Shown: positions 43,901-51,441 of the stretch, in pieces | How the letters are laid out: each line of letters opens with the position of its first letter | Position numbering within the stretch: position 1 is the first letter of the stretch | NCBI GenBank assembly: GCA_026932235.1 | Contig: JAIXKR010000130.1 | Location: forward strand, 1 to 64,000 | DNA: 64,000 bases | Reading direction: 5' to 3' | Source: Burkholderiales bacterium | GTDB lineage: Bacteria > Pseudomonadota > Gammaproteobacteria > Burkholderiales > Burkholderiaceae_C | Made by a program: the position numbers and the translations under genes | Notes under the pieces: generated by a model | Told to the model about the DNA's origin: nothing | What the model saw: the letters and a program-made list of their open reading frames with translations, nothing else | The model's database searches: none

Positions 43901-44248
43901 GTGGAGTCCAAGTCCAAGGTCGATGTCGGCCCGGCTAACGCATCTACTGCACGACTCGCGGAGAGCGACTCCTCCTTCTTCTCCTGGGCGGCAGCAAATC
44001 GTCCCGGTCAAAGGACATCGCCAAGGCCATCCGACTGGCTCGAAGAAGCACCCGAAGACATTTCGGGCATTGCCCGCGCACTCGGCGACATCGCCCGCGC
44101 GAAGGGCATGAGCTTGGTCGCCAGGGAAGCGGGTCGGAGCCGCGAGAGCCTCCACCGGGCACTCAGTGCCGACGGCAATCCAAGCTTTGCGACTGTGCTC
44201 AAGGTAGCCAAGGCATCGGGTGTCCGGCTACATGCTCAGGCCGCATAG
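43901..44248 (+). CDS. Putative addiction-module antidote protein (HigA-like), atypical N-terminus
   Basis: The last 75 residues are those of the small 'probable addiction module antidote' family: ARALGDIARAKGMSLVAREA, GRSRESLHRALSADGNPSFA and TVLKVAKASGVRLHA, a Cro/C1-like helix-turn-helix. The first 40 residues (from a GTG at 43901) do not resemble the family and the usual RelE-like toxin gene upstream is missing. It is therefore an orphan, perhaps fused to foreign sequence or truncated. It lies next to the integrase remnant, as such toxin-antitoxin genes often do in integron arrays. Confidence 0.6.
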   Translation: MESKSKVDVGPANASTARLAESDSSFFSWAAANRPGQRTSPRPSDWLEEAPEDISGIARALGDIARAKGMSLVAREAGRSRESLHRALSADGNPSFATVLKVAKASGVRLHAQAA

Positions 44249-44300
44249 GCTCCCGGTCAAGTATGCCGCCGGTTGAGGCTTGATGAGGCCGGAGCAATGG

Positions 44301-45188
44301 TCATCCCGCTCCCAGCCCCCACACCGTGCGCAGCAGCGACAGGGTGGCGACGATGGCCGGGTCGTGCTCGGCCGCACGCGGGTAGATGAAGCCCAGCAGC
44401 GCGCCCACGCGGGCGTGGGGCCAGATGACGATCTCGCCGCGCTCGCTGGCGGGCAAGGCCACGTCCTCGCGCAGCAGCGACAGACCCACGCCCGCGCGCA
44501 CCAGGCTTTGCGGCAGCGAGACTTCGTCGGACTCGATCACCTGGTGCGGCGCGAGGCCCTGGCGCGCAAACATGTCGCGCATCAGCGTCTGCACGTGGTG
44601 CTGCGCGGGCGCGCCGATCCAGGGCATGGCCGCCACGTCGCGCCAACCCGCGTGCAGCAGTTGCGCGCGCAGGTGGGCGGGCCCGGCGATGCGGTAGTGC
44701 AAGGTCTGCAAGGCCAGCCCGGCCACCTCGCGCGGGATGCTCGGGCCGATGTAGAACGCGGCCTGCAACAGCCCCGCCGCCACCTGCTCGCGCAGTTCCT
44801 CGGCCGGGCCGTTGCGGGTCTTGATCTCCAACAGCGGCAGCGTGCGCACCAGCGCGCCCAGCAACGAGCCCAGGCGCAGCGTATCGGGGTCGGCCACGGT
44901 GCCCAGGGTGAGCACGCCCGTCACCTCGCCCTGCAGGTCGCGCGCCTTGCCCAGCAGGTGGCCCGCGGCGGTGAGCACGTGCTCGGCGTCGGGCAGCAGC
45001 GCCTCGCCCGCGCGCGTGAGGCTGATGCGGCCCGGGCGGCGGTCGAACAGGGCCACGCCCAGCTCTTCCTCCAGTGCCTTGATCTGCGCGGTGACGGCAG
45101 GCTGGGTCAGATGCAGTGCCTCGGCTGTGCGCGTCACCTGGCCCAGCTTGGCCGCCGTGACGAAGGCGCGCAACTGGTAGATCTCCAT
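44301..45188 (-). CDS. LysR-family transcriptional regulator
   Basis: A 295-residue LysR regulator: N-terminal helix-turn-helix MEIYQLRAFVTAAKLGQVTRTAEALHLTQ is followed by PAVTAQIKALEEELGVALFD, then a periplasmic-binding-protein-like effector domain (VTGVLTLGTVADPDTL, LQAAFYIGPSIPREVAGLAL, LVRAGVGLSLLREDVALP). It lies downstream of, and in the same direction as, the ABC transporter genes (23-base gap), unusual for LysR genes, which are mostly divergent from their targets. It may be the last gene of the transporter operon. The effector is unknown. Confidence 0.88.
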   Translation of the reverse strand: MEIYQLRAFVTAAKLGQVTRTAEALHLTQPAVTAQIKALEEELGVALFDRRPGRISLTRAGEALLPDAEHVLTAAGHLLGKARDLQGEVTGVLTLGTVADPDTLRLGSLLGALVRTLPLLEIKTRNGPAEELREQVAAGLLQAAFYIGPSIPREVAGLALQTLHYRIAGPAHLRAQLLHAGWRDVAAMPWIGAPAQHHVQTLMRDMFARQGLAPHQVIESDEVSLPQSLVRAGVGLSLLREDVALPASERGEIVIWPHARVGALLGFIYPRAAEHDPAIVATLSLLRTVWGLGAG

Positions 45189-45211
45189 GCGGCAGGGTAC
45201 TGCGCCGCCGC

Positions 45212-46303
45212 TCAGCGATCCAGAAAGCGCACCTGCGTGGGCTCGATGCCCAGCCGCACCTCGGCGCCCGGTGCGAACATGGCCAGGCCAGCGTAGTGGG
45301 GCTGATCGGACACCATCGCCACCTCACCCACGCGCACGCGGTAGCGCGAGAATTCGCCCAGGAATTCAGCGCTTTCCACCCGGCCGCTGAGCCACAGGCG
45401 CGAGGCGTCCACCTGCTCGTCGCACACGCGGATGCTGACCTGGTGCGGGCGAAACGCCAGCGCCATGGCACCCAGCGCGGGCGGCACCTCCGGGCGCGGC
45501 AGTGTGAGATCGCCCACGCCTGGCGCGCGAAAGGTCAGCATCTCGCCGTCCACCGCCGTGACTTCGCCTTCGAGCAGATTCGCCGTACCCACGAAGCCGG
45601 CCACGAAGCGATTCACCGGAAAGTCGTACAGTCCCGCCGCCGAGCCCACCTGTTGCAGAATGCCCTTGTCCAGCACGGCCATGCGGTCGGCGGTGGTCAT
45701 GGCCTCTTCCTGGTCGTGCGTGACGAAGATGGTGGTCAGCCCCAGCTTGCGCTGCAGATTCTTCAGCTCCTCGCGCATCTGCACGCGCAGCTGTTTGTCG
45801 AGGTTGGACAGCGGCTCGTCCAGAAGCAGCAGCTTGGGCTCGATGACCACGGTGCGCGCCAGCGCCACGCGCTGCTGCTGCCCGCCCGAGAGCTGGCCCG
45901 GCCGACGCTGCGCGTAGGCAGCCAGGCCCACCAGCTCCAGCACCGCGCTCACCTTGCGGCGGATGGCGTCCTTGGTCTCGCGCCGCTCCACCAGGCCGAA
46001 GGCCACGTTGTCCCACACCGTCATGTGGGGCCACAGCGCGTAGTTCTGGAACACCATGCCCACGTTGCGCGCATGCGGCGGCGTGCCCGTGATGTCCTGC
46101 CCATCCACCAGCAGCTCGCCGCGCTGGTGCTGGTTGAAGCCTGCAATGAGCCGCAGCAAGGTGGACTTGCCCGAGCCCGACGGCCCCAGCAGGGCAAAGA
46201 ACTCGCCGGGTTCGATCTTCAGGTTCACGTCACGCAGCACCTCCGTGCTGCCGTAGCTCAGGCTGATGTGCCGGGCTTCGAGGGAGACTTTGTTCAGATG
46301 CAT
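45212..46303 (-). CDS. ABC importer ATP-binding protein (FbpC/PotA type)
   Basis: The 363-residue ATPase has Walker A GPSGSGKST, Q-loop VFQNYALWPHM, signature LSGGQQQRVALAR, Walker B LLLLDEPLSNLD and H-loop FVTHDQEEAM. The C-terminal TOBE-type domain (EGEVTAVDGEMLTFRAPG, ALAFRPHQVSIRV, VRLGIEPTQVRFLD) is that of iron(III), spermidine or phosphonate importers. It powers the permease encoded 5 bases upstream. Together with the permease and binding protein it forms a complete importer whose substrate is not decided by sequence. Confidence 0.92.
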   Translation of the reverse strand: MHLNKVSLEARHISLSYGSTEVLRDVNLKIEPGEFFALLGPSGSGKSTLLRLIAGFNQHQRGELLVDGQDITGTPPHARNVGMVFQNYALWPHMTVWDNVAFGLVERRETKDAIRRKVSAVLELVGLAAYAQRRPGQLSGGQQQRVALARTVVIEPKLLLLDEPLSNLDKQLRVQMREELKNLQRKLGLTTIFVTHDQEEAMTTADRMAVLDKGILQQVGSAAGLYDFPVNRFVAGFVGTANLLEGEVTAVDGEMLTFRAPGVGDLTLPRPEVPPALGAMALAFRPHQVSIRVCDEQVDASRLWLSGRVESAEFLGEFSRYRVRVGEVAMVSDQPHYAGLAMFAPGAEVRLGIEPTQVRFLDR

Positions 46304-46308
46304 GGCAA

Positions 46309-48015
46309 TCAACCTTCCTGTTTGGCTTGCACCGTGGCGCGCGAGCGCTCGACGAAGCGGTGCGACAGATAGGTGCCCAGGCCCACCACCACCACGGCCA
46401 GCACGCCCAGCGCCGCGCCCGGCCCACGGCCCGAGATGCTTTGCATGTACAGGTAGATGCCGTAGCTCATGGGTGCCTGGCTTTCGGTCGAAGCAAGCAG
46501 CAGCGTGGCCGACAGCTCCACCGCCGCCGTGATGAAGCTGGTGACGAAGCCCGCCAGAATGCCGCCCGCCATCAGCGGCACCATGACGCGGCGAATGGTG
46601 GACAGGCGCGTGGCACCCAGGCTCTGCGCCGCCTCCTCCAGCGACACGTGCACCTGCTGCAAGGCCGCCATGCACGAGCGCAGCGCGTACGGCAGGCGCC
46701 GCACCGCGTAGGCCAGCATGATGAGCACCCAGGTGCCGACCAGCGGCGTCTCGGTGAACGGAAGCTGAACGCCCTTGAACAGCCGCAGGTAGCCGATGGC
46801 CAGCACCAGCCCGGGGATGGCCAGCGCAGCCGAGGCGAGGTAGTCCAGCCAGCGGCGCGCGGGCAGTTGCGTGCGCAGGATCAGGTAGGCAATGGCGGTG
46901 CCGATCACCACGTCCAGCCCGGCCGCCAGCAGGCAGTAAAGCAGCGTGTTGCCGATCATGTGGTTGGCGTCCGCAAACACCGTGCCGTAGTGCTCCAGCG
47001 TGTAGGCGTCGGGCAGCACCGAGAAGCTCCAGACCTTGGCAAACGACATCAGCAAGATGCCGATGTGCGGCGCCAGCGTGACCAGCAGGATGAGCACGAT
47101 CCAGCCATAGGCCAGCGCCGATTCCCAGGCCGTGAGCCGGCGCTTTTGCAGCGCGCTGCCGCCCTTTTGCAGCGTGGCGTAGTCCTTGCCCTTCATCACG
47201 CGCGCGGCCAGCCACAGCGCCAGGATGGAGAAGGCGATCATGATCACGCTGATGACGTAGCCCAGCGGGTCGTCCACCCCCACCGAGGTGATGCGCAGGT
47301 AGGCCTGGGGCGCGAGCATGTTGGTCACACCCATCACCAGCGGCGTGCCCAGGTCGTCGAACACCTTCACGAACACCAGCGCCGCGCCCGCCAGGTATCC
47401 CGGCATGGCCAGCGGAAAGATCACCCGCCTGAAGAGGCGCCAGCCACGCGCGCCCAGGTTCAGGGCCGACTCTTCCATGGCCCCGTCGATGTTGCGCATG
47501 GCCGCCACGAGGTTGAGCAGAATGAACGGGAAGTAGTGGATGCTCTCGACAAAGGTCACACCCACCAGCCCGTCCATGATGGGAATGGTGAAACCCAACC
47601 AGTCATCGAGCAGCAGATTCACCGAGCCGCTGCGCCCGAAGATGAGCTGCAACGCCACCGCGCCCACGAAGGGCGGCATGATCAGCGGCAGCACGCCCAG
47701 CGTCTGGATCAGGAGCGCCCCGCGAAACTCGAATCGCACCGTCAGGTAGGCCAACGGCACCGCGATCACGCTGGCGAAGAAGGTCGTCGCCAGCGCCACC
47801 CACAGGCTGTTGAAGAAGGACTCCCGGAACACGCCCTGGCCGAAGAAGTTGGCAAAGTGCCCCAGGGTCAGCCCTCCAACCTCGTTGACGAAGGCGGTGT
47901 AGATCACCGTGCCCACGGGCAGGATGAGAAAAAGCAGCAGAAAGGCCAGGATCAGCCCAAAGGCGATCCACGGCCCCGGCCCGGCGGTGCCGGGCCGCAG
48001 CGCAGCGGCTTGCAT
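46309..48015 (-). CDS. ABC importer permease, fused double-domain (FbpB type)
   Basis: A 568-residue permease with two BPD_transp_1 domains in one chain. The first half has IAFGLILAFLLLFLILPVGT and the EAA-like loop EESALNLGARGWRLFRRVIF; the second has ESALAYGWIVLILLVTLAPH and EEAAQSLGATRLSTIRRVMV. About twelve membrane helices in total. Iron(III) and 2-aminoethylphosphonate importers use this layout. The start ATG 48015 is 18 bases after the binding-protein stop. Confidence 0.92.
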   Translation of the reverse strand: MQAAALRPGTAGPGPWIAFGLILAFLLLFLILPVGTVIYTAFVNEVGGLTLGHFANFFGQGVFRESFFNSLWVALATTFFASVIAVPLAYLTVRFEFRGALLIQTLGVLPLIMPPFVGAVALQLIFGRSGSVNLLLDDWLGFTIPIMDGLVGVTFVESIHYFPFILLNLVAAMRNIDGAMEESALNLGARGWRLFRRVIFPLAMPGYLAGAALVFVKVFDDLGTPLVMGVTNMLAPQAYLRITSVGVDDPLGYVISVIMIAFSILALWLAARVMKGKDYATLQKGGSALQKRRLTAWESALAYGWIVLILLVTLAPHIGILLMSFAKVWSFSVLPDAYTLEHYGTVFADANHMIGNTLLYCLLAAGLDVVIGTAIAYLILRTQLPARRWLDYLASAALAIPGLVLAIGYLRLFKGVQLPFTETPLVGTWVLIMLAYAVRRLPYALRSCMAALQQVHVSLEEAAQSLGATRLSTIRRVMVPLMAGGILAGFVTSFITAAVELSATLLLASTESQAPMSYGIYLYMQSISGRGPGAALGVLAVVVVGLGTYLSHRFVERSRATVQAKQEG

Positions 48016-48033
48016 GGTGGCGGGCGCTTGTGC

Positions 48034-49359
48034 TTACTTGGCCAGGCCGCGGGCCTGCTCGGCCAGGTCGCGGGCGCGCTCGTAGTTGGCGCGCGCCTTG
48101 TCGGCCCACATCTGCTCCAGGCCGGTGAGCTGCTTGGAGACGGCCACGTCGCGCCGGCTCTTGCGGAACAGCTCCAGGAACTCGGGGTTCTTCACGTTCT
48201 CGGCCCCCACCAGCGGCGTGTAGGCCAGGCTGCGCGCCTGTGCCAGCAGCTCGCTGCCCCGGGCGTTGGGTTTGGCCTTGAGCGCGCGCGTGGCCTCGTG
48301 GATGGCCTTGGTGGCCGCCTGCAGCTCCTTCAGACGGAAGGTCACCATCTGGTCGAACAGGCTGATGACCACCGGATAGCGCGCGCCCGAGAGCTGCGAG
48401 TCGAACTGCACCTTGGCACGCTTGGCGATGTCCTGCGGCACCGGGTAACCCGCCGGGGCCTTCAGCATGCTGTAGGGCAGGATGGGCAGGCGGCCGATCT
48501 TGGGCTCGAACAGCAATTGCTGACCCGGCACGGACATGGTGTAGGCCATGAACTTCTTGGCTTCGTCCGGGTTCTTGGCCCCGGCGACCAGCGCAATGTT
48601 GGCGGGCACCACCGCCGTCATGCTGGGGTATACGAAATCCACCGGGTAGCCCGAATACTTGCCCGCCAGCGCCAGGAAGTCGATCACGATGCCGATGCCG
48701 TACTGGCCGTTGTTCACGCCGTCCGGCACGGCAAAGCTGCGGTCGGTGACGGCGGCGGCGTTGCCCATCATCTCCAGCAGCTGGGCCCAGCCCTTCTCCC
48801 AGCCTTCACCCTGCAAAATGGTCTCCACCGTCAGCTGCGTGGTGCCCGAGCGCGAGGGCGACGAGATGGCGATGTGGCCGAAGTATTCGGGTTTGAGCAG
48901 GTCCGTCCACTCGCGGGGCTCGGCCAGCTTGTGTGCCTTCAGATAACGCGTGTTCCACGAGATGCCGTAGCCTGCCAGCGCCTGGCCGTAGTACATGCCC
49001 TTGGGGTCGTTGAGGGGGTAGTTGCCGATCTTGGCCGGGGCGGACTTGTTCACCACCTCGGGCGCGCTCTGCAGCAGGTTGAAGCTGGACAGCACCTCGA
49101 ACGCATCGGGCGCGCTGGCCCACATCACATCGGGGCGCTGCCCTTCCGGCAGCTCGCGCACGTAGGCCACCGACGCCGTGGTGTTCTTGTTCAGAATCTC
49201 GATCTTGATCCCCGGGTTGGCCGCCTCGAAGGCCTTCTGGTAGGCCGTGGTCAGCTCCTTGGGGAACGATGTCAGCACCGTCACCGTGCCCGCCTGGGCG
49301 GTCAGGCAGGCGGTGGCCAGGGCGGCCGCCGCAGTCGCCGTGAAAAGGCTGCGTTGCAT
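48034..49359 (-). CDS. ABC importer periplasmic solute-binding protein, family 1
   Basis: The 441-residue protein begins with a Sec signal (LFTATAAAALATACLTAQAG) and has the two-lobed binding fold typical of iron/phosphonate/polyamine carriers: VTVLTSFPKELTTAYQKAFE, DVMWASAPDAFEVLSSF, YGQALAGYGISWNTRYLKAH and VPANIALVAGAKNPDEAKKF. It lacks the adjacent Tyr pair that marks FbpA iron ligands, so iron is not favoured over organic solutes. AAGGAGA precedes ATG 49359. First gene of the importer operon (binding protein, permease, ATPase, LysR). Confidence 0.9.
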   Translation of the reverse strand: MQRSLFTATAAAALATACLTAQAGTVTVLTSFPKELTTAYQKAFEAANPGIKIEILNKNTTASVAYVRELPEGQRPDVMWASAPDAFEVLSSFNLLQSAPEVVNKSAPAKIGNYPLNDPKGMYYGQALAGYGISWNTRYLKAHKLAEPREWTDLLKPEYFGHIAISSPSRSGTTQLTVETILQGEGWEKGWAQLLEMMGNAAAVTDRSFAVPDGVNNGQYGIGIVIDFLALAGKYSGYPVDFVYPSMTAVVPANIALVAGAKNPDEAKKFMAYTMSVPGQQLLFEPKIGRLPILPYSMLKAPAGYPVPQDIAKRAKVQFDSQLSGARYPVVISLFDQMVTFRLKELQAATKAIHEATRALKAKPNARGSELLAQARSLAYTPLVGAENVKNPEFLELFRKSRRDVAVSKQLTGLEQMWADKARANYERARDLAEQARGLAK

Positions 49360-49624
49360 GCGTGTCTCCTTGTGCAGTGAATGCCAAATACAGGGACACT
49401 CTAGGCCGCGAGCGGTCCGCACGCCAATCATTGTTTCTAATGCGTGGCATCAAACGTGGCAGTCATCGGGTAAACCCCAGTTCGGCACGCTACCTCTGTT
49501 GCTGCTGCCCGGATGGCGGCCACGGGGATTCGCTCGTTTGCTCTGGCTCGATTTCCCCGGAGGATCTCCTCGAACATCGACCACATGATCGACCTGCGTC
49601 ATCCGCTGGTGGTGGGCGGCTCTC

Positions 49625-49909
49625 ATGGGAGGAGTCCGGCACGTGAGGAAAAGTGCATCCATTCCTATCATCGCAGCGGCCGCAACATTTTTCTCACTGT
49701 GCTTGCTGTTCTCTGGCACACCGGACAATGCGGGATTGCTTGCATCCCTCAGCCCGGTAAACGCAGTGGATGGTCTCGCTTTCGCCCTATCTTTTGCCGC
49801 CGGCATACCCGCCACAGCCGCAGTTGTTGCTGCCATCACAGTGTTCGTCTCGGCTCCTGTCGCAGTGTTCTTGATCGCACGCCGGTTTCTTCGCTGCCAT
49901 GATCGATAG
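49625..49909 (+). CDS. Small membrane protein, probable integron gene cassette
   Basis: A 94-residue protein with two hydrophobic segments (IPIIAAAATFFSLCLLFSG and AFALSFAAGIPATAAVVAAITVFVSAPVAVFL) and a basic end. No family recognised. The start may be ATG 49625 or the GTG at 49643. Base composition is lower in GC than the neighbouring chromosome genes. About 45 bases after its stop an attC-like repeat begins in the same orientation, the arrangement of a promoterless integron cassette. Confidence 0.5.
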   Translation: MGGVRHVRKSASIPIIAAAATFFSLCLLFSGTPDNAGLLASLSPVNAVDGLAFALSFAAGIPATAAVVAAITVFVSAPVAVFLIARRFLRCHDR

Positions 49910-49952
49910 ATCGTTCAACAGGAATGCCGTGGCGACTACGGTTGCAAGCCGC

Positions 49953-50062
49953 CTACCAATTCTCCAAGCCGAGCTTGCTTCGCTCCGGCAGCGGCGTGGC
50001 AGGTCAAGCTTGCCACGCCGTTGCCTGCGATATGCAGTTCAGCTCAACCCAGGCGAAAGAAG
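49953..50062 (+). repeat. attC-like integron recombination site A
   Basis: A roughly 110-base imperfect palindrome. The left end reads CTACCAATTCTCCAAGCCGA, close to the classical attC left end TAACAATTCGTTCAAGCCGA of aadA-type cassettes; the right end CAGCTCAACCCAGGCG parallels GGCTTAACTCAAGCG. The core is a hairpin with 15-base arms (49987-50001, 50011-50025; one G-T pair) and a nine-base loop. The R' box is degenerate (GAAAGAA in place of GTTRRRY). It matches site B (50736-50848, opposite orientation) over about 100 bases. Confidence 0.7.
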
Positions 50063-50210
50063 GTGTTCCGTTGGCGATGCGAATACCAGACAGCAGATCG
50101 CATTACTCGATCATCGTTCCCGAAGACACCATGGCCCGGGCAGCCGACTACTTGAATGGCCTGCGTGAAGGCCGGCTGCAGCCGGGAGAGACTGGCAGGC
50201 GCTGGAGCGG

Positions 50211-50555
50211 GTGGTCGCTCCAGACTTCGTCCGCCATAGCGATGCCGCACCGGGTGTGCGAAGCAGGGAGGAACTGATCCGGTACTTGCGCGGCGAGTAT
50301 GAAACCTTTCCGGACGCTCGCGAGACGATCGAGGATATGGTGAGCGAAGGAAGCAAGATCGCGGTGCGACATCGCTTCACGGGCACCCAGACCGGGCCGA
50401 TGGGGCCCTATCCGCCCTCCGGCAGATCAATGACGGCCGAGTACATGGCGGTCTATCGTATCGAGGGCGAGACGATCGTCGAGTCTTGGGCCGAATGGGA
50501 CAACCTAAATGGGCTTGTTCAGCTGGGGCACCAACCGACACAAGCCTGCCTGTAG
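50211..50555 (+). CDS. SnoaL-like (NTF2-fold) polyketide cyclase family protein, N-terminus probably lost
   Basis: The 114-residue product has VAPDFVRHSDAAPGVRSREE, IEDMVSEGSKIAVRHRFTGT and YRIEGETIVESWAEWDNLNG, the typical SnoaL/ester-cyclase blocks. Family members start about 30 residues earlier; upstream in the same frame only RDWQALERV is family-like before a stop codon, while the preceding sequence in another frame (DTMARAADYLNGLREG) could be the missing N-terminus. A one-base frameshift near 50190 is therefore likely. The start given is the GTG at 50211. It follows attC-like site A and may be a decayed cassette. Confidence 0.55.
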   Translation: MVAPDFVRHSDAAPGVRSREELIRYLRGEYETFPDARETIEDMVSEGSKIAVRHRFTGTQTGPMGPYPPSGRSMTAEYMAVYRIEGETIVESWAEWDNLNGLVQLGHQPTQACL

Positions 50556-50590
50556 ATGCGCAGTCCGTCCGTCCACGGTGGCAGCTTCGA

Positions 50591-50734
50591 TCACCGCGTC
50601 CGGCGGTTCACGAAAAAGTGCATTCGGCTATGGAAGAAGAACAGGGAAGCCGTTGAGCCAGCGGGAAGTCCCTGTAGAGCAAGGAAGAGATACTCGCATC
50701 GATCGAGCTTTTCGAGCGTGGACATTGTTGCCAT
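50591..50734 (-). CDS. Possible small cassette ORF (47 residues)
   Basis: Immediately after the R' end of attC-like site B on the minus strand an ATG at 50734 opens a 47-codon frame beginning MATMSTLEKLDRCEYLFLAL. The position, directly behind a recombination site, is where cassette genes start, but the frame is short and has no recognisable domain or strong ribosome site. It may be the stump of a longer gene. Confidence 0.25.
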   Translation of the reverse strand: MATMSTLEKLDRCEYLFLALQGLPAGSTASLFFFHSRMHFFVNRRTR

Positions 50735-50735
50735 T

Positions 50736-50848
50736 GGCGCCTACCACCTGAGTCGAGCCGAACTGCGTGGCGCAGGTAGCGGCGTGGCAAGCTCAACCTG
50801 CCACGCCGATGCCCGAGCGAAGCGGTTTCGGCTTGAACGAATTGTCAG
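50736..50848 (-). repeat. attC-like integron recombination site B
   Basis: On the minus strand the site opens CTGACAATTCGTTCAAGCCG, almost identical to the left end of aadA-type attC sites, and closes with GGCTCGACTCAGGTGGTAGG, like GGCTTAACTCAAGCGTTAGA. The core hairpin has perfect arms CGGCGTGGCA / TGCCACGCCG. The TGA within CTGACAATT is the stop codon of the gene at 50845-51165, as is usual for cassettes. R' is GGTAGGC, one base from GTTRRRY. Confidence 0.78.
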
Positions 50849-51165
50849 AGGGCCGGGTCATCAACTCGGCGCAGCCATATATACCTGTCTTTCCACACGG
50901 TGGCATAGAGAAGTACAAGAAGAGGATTTGCATTGGGGCCACACTCCAAACGAATGGTTTCGCCGGGCGATGTTGACACCTTGATTTCCGGAGAGTGACA
51001 CCAATCGATCTGCAGGCGAACGGAGTGAGTTCCAGGCTCAATCCCGATCGTGGACTCGGAGTTGTTCCCAATTCTTGTCGCCTCTTTTCCATCGACAAGG
51101 ACTCGGTAGTCGCGTCCGCGGTCTTGCCACGATGACTTGCTTCGACGGACAACGAGTTTCGACAT
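50845..51165 (-). CDS. Hypothetical protein, probable integron gene cassette
   Basis: A 106-residue protein with no recognised family. It is beta-rich: YRVLVDGKEATRIGNNSEST then IGIEPGTHSVRLQIDWCHSP and IRLECGPNANPLLVLLYATV, reminiscent of PEGA-like or carbohydrate-binding small domains (the phrase 'IEPGTHSVRLQ' is typical of PEGA). No signal peptide. The stop codon is built into the left end of attC-like site B and another attC-like palindrome lies directly upstream of ATG 51165, so the gene is framed exactly as a mobile cassette. Confidence 0.65.
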   Translation of the reverse strand: MSKLVVRRSKSSWQDRGRDYRVLVDGKEATRIGNNSESTIGIEPGTHSVRLQIDWCHSPEIKVSTSPGETIRLECGPNANPLLVLLYATVWKDRYIWLRRVDDPAL

Positions 51166-51171
51166 GCTCAA

Positions 51172-51252
51172 GAGCCCTCCAACGGCAAAGTTCACCCGCG
51201 GGCACCAGCGAGCGAAGCTTGCGGGTGCCCGCGGGTGCGAGGTGGGGTTGGG
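51172..51252 (-). repeat. attC-like palindrome C
   Basis: Perfect 14-bp arms CACCCGCGGGCACC (51193-51206) and GGTGCCCGCGGGTG (51224-51237) enclose a 17-base loop. Outside the arms, GTTGGGC (about 51245, matching GTTRRRY) and CTCCAAC (about RYYYAAC) stand in mirror positions, the layout of attC simple sites. Sequence differs from sites A and B, so a chromosomal hairpin is the alternative. Confidence 0.5.
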
Positions 51253-51441
51253 CGGGTGATGACCTGGGTACCGCTGACTCTCCCGTGGCCGCAGCGGCCG
51301 TGACGCACCGAAGCGTAACGCCTTTGCGCGCCGGCCCGATTGCGCCTGCGACAAGGCGGTCGCGGCGCAGTTGCAGGCGGCGCTGCAGCGCTCGGGGCTG
51401 CTGCGGACGCTGGTGATCGTCTACGCCGTGAGGGTGAGGCT

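Noticed and set aside
50556..50984. Plus-strand frame of 142 codons after the SnoaL-like gene
   Set aside because: It runs through attC-like site B and has no ribosome site or family match; the minus-strand cassette gene explains the region better.
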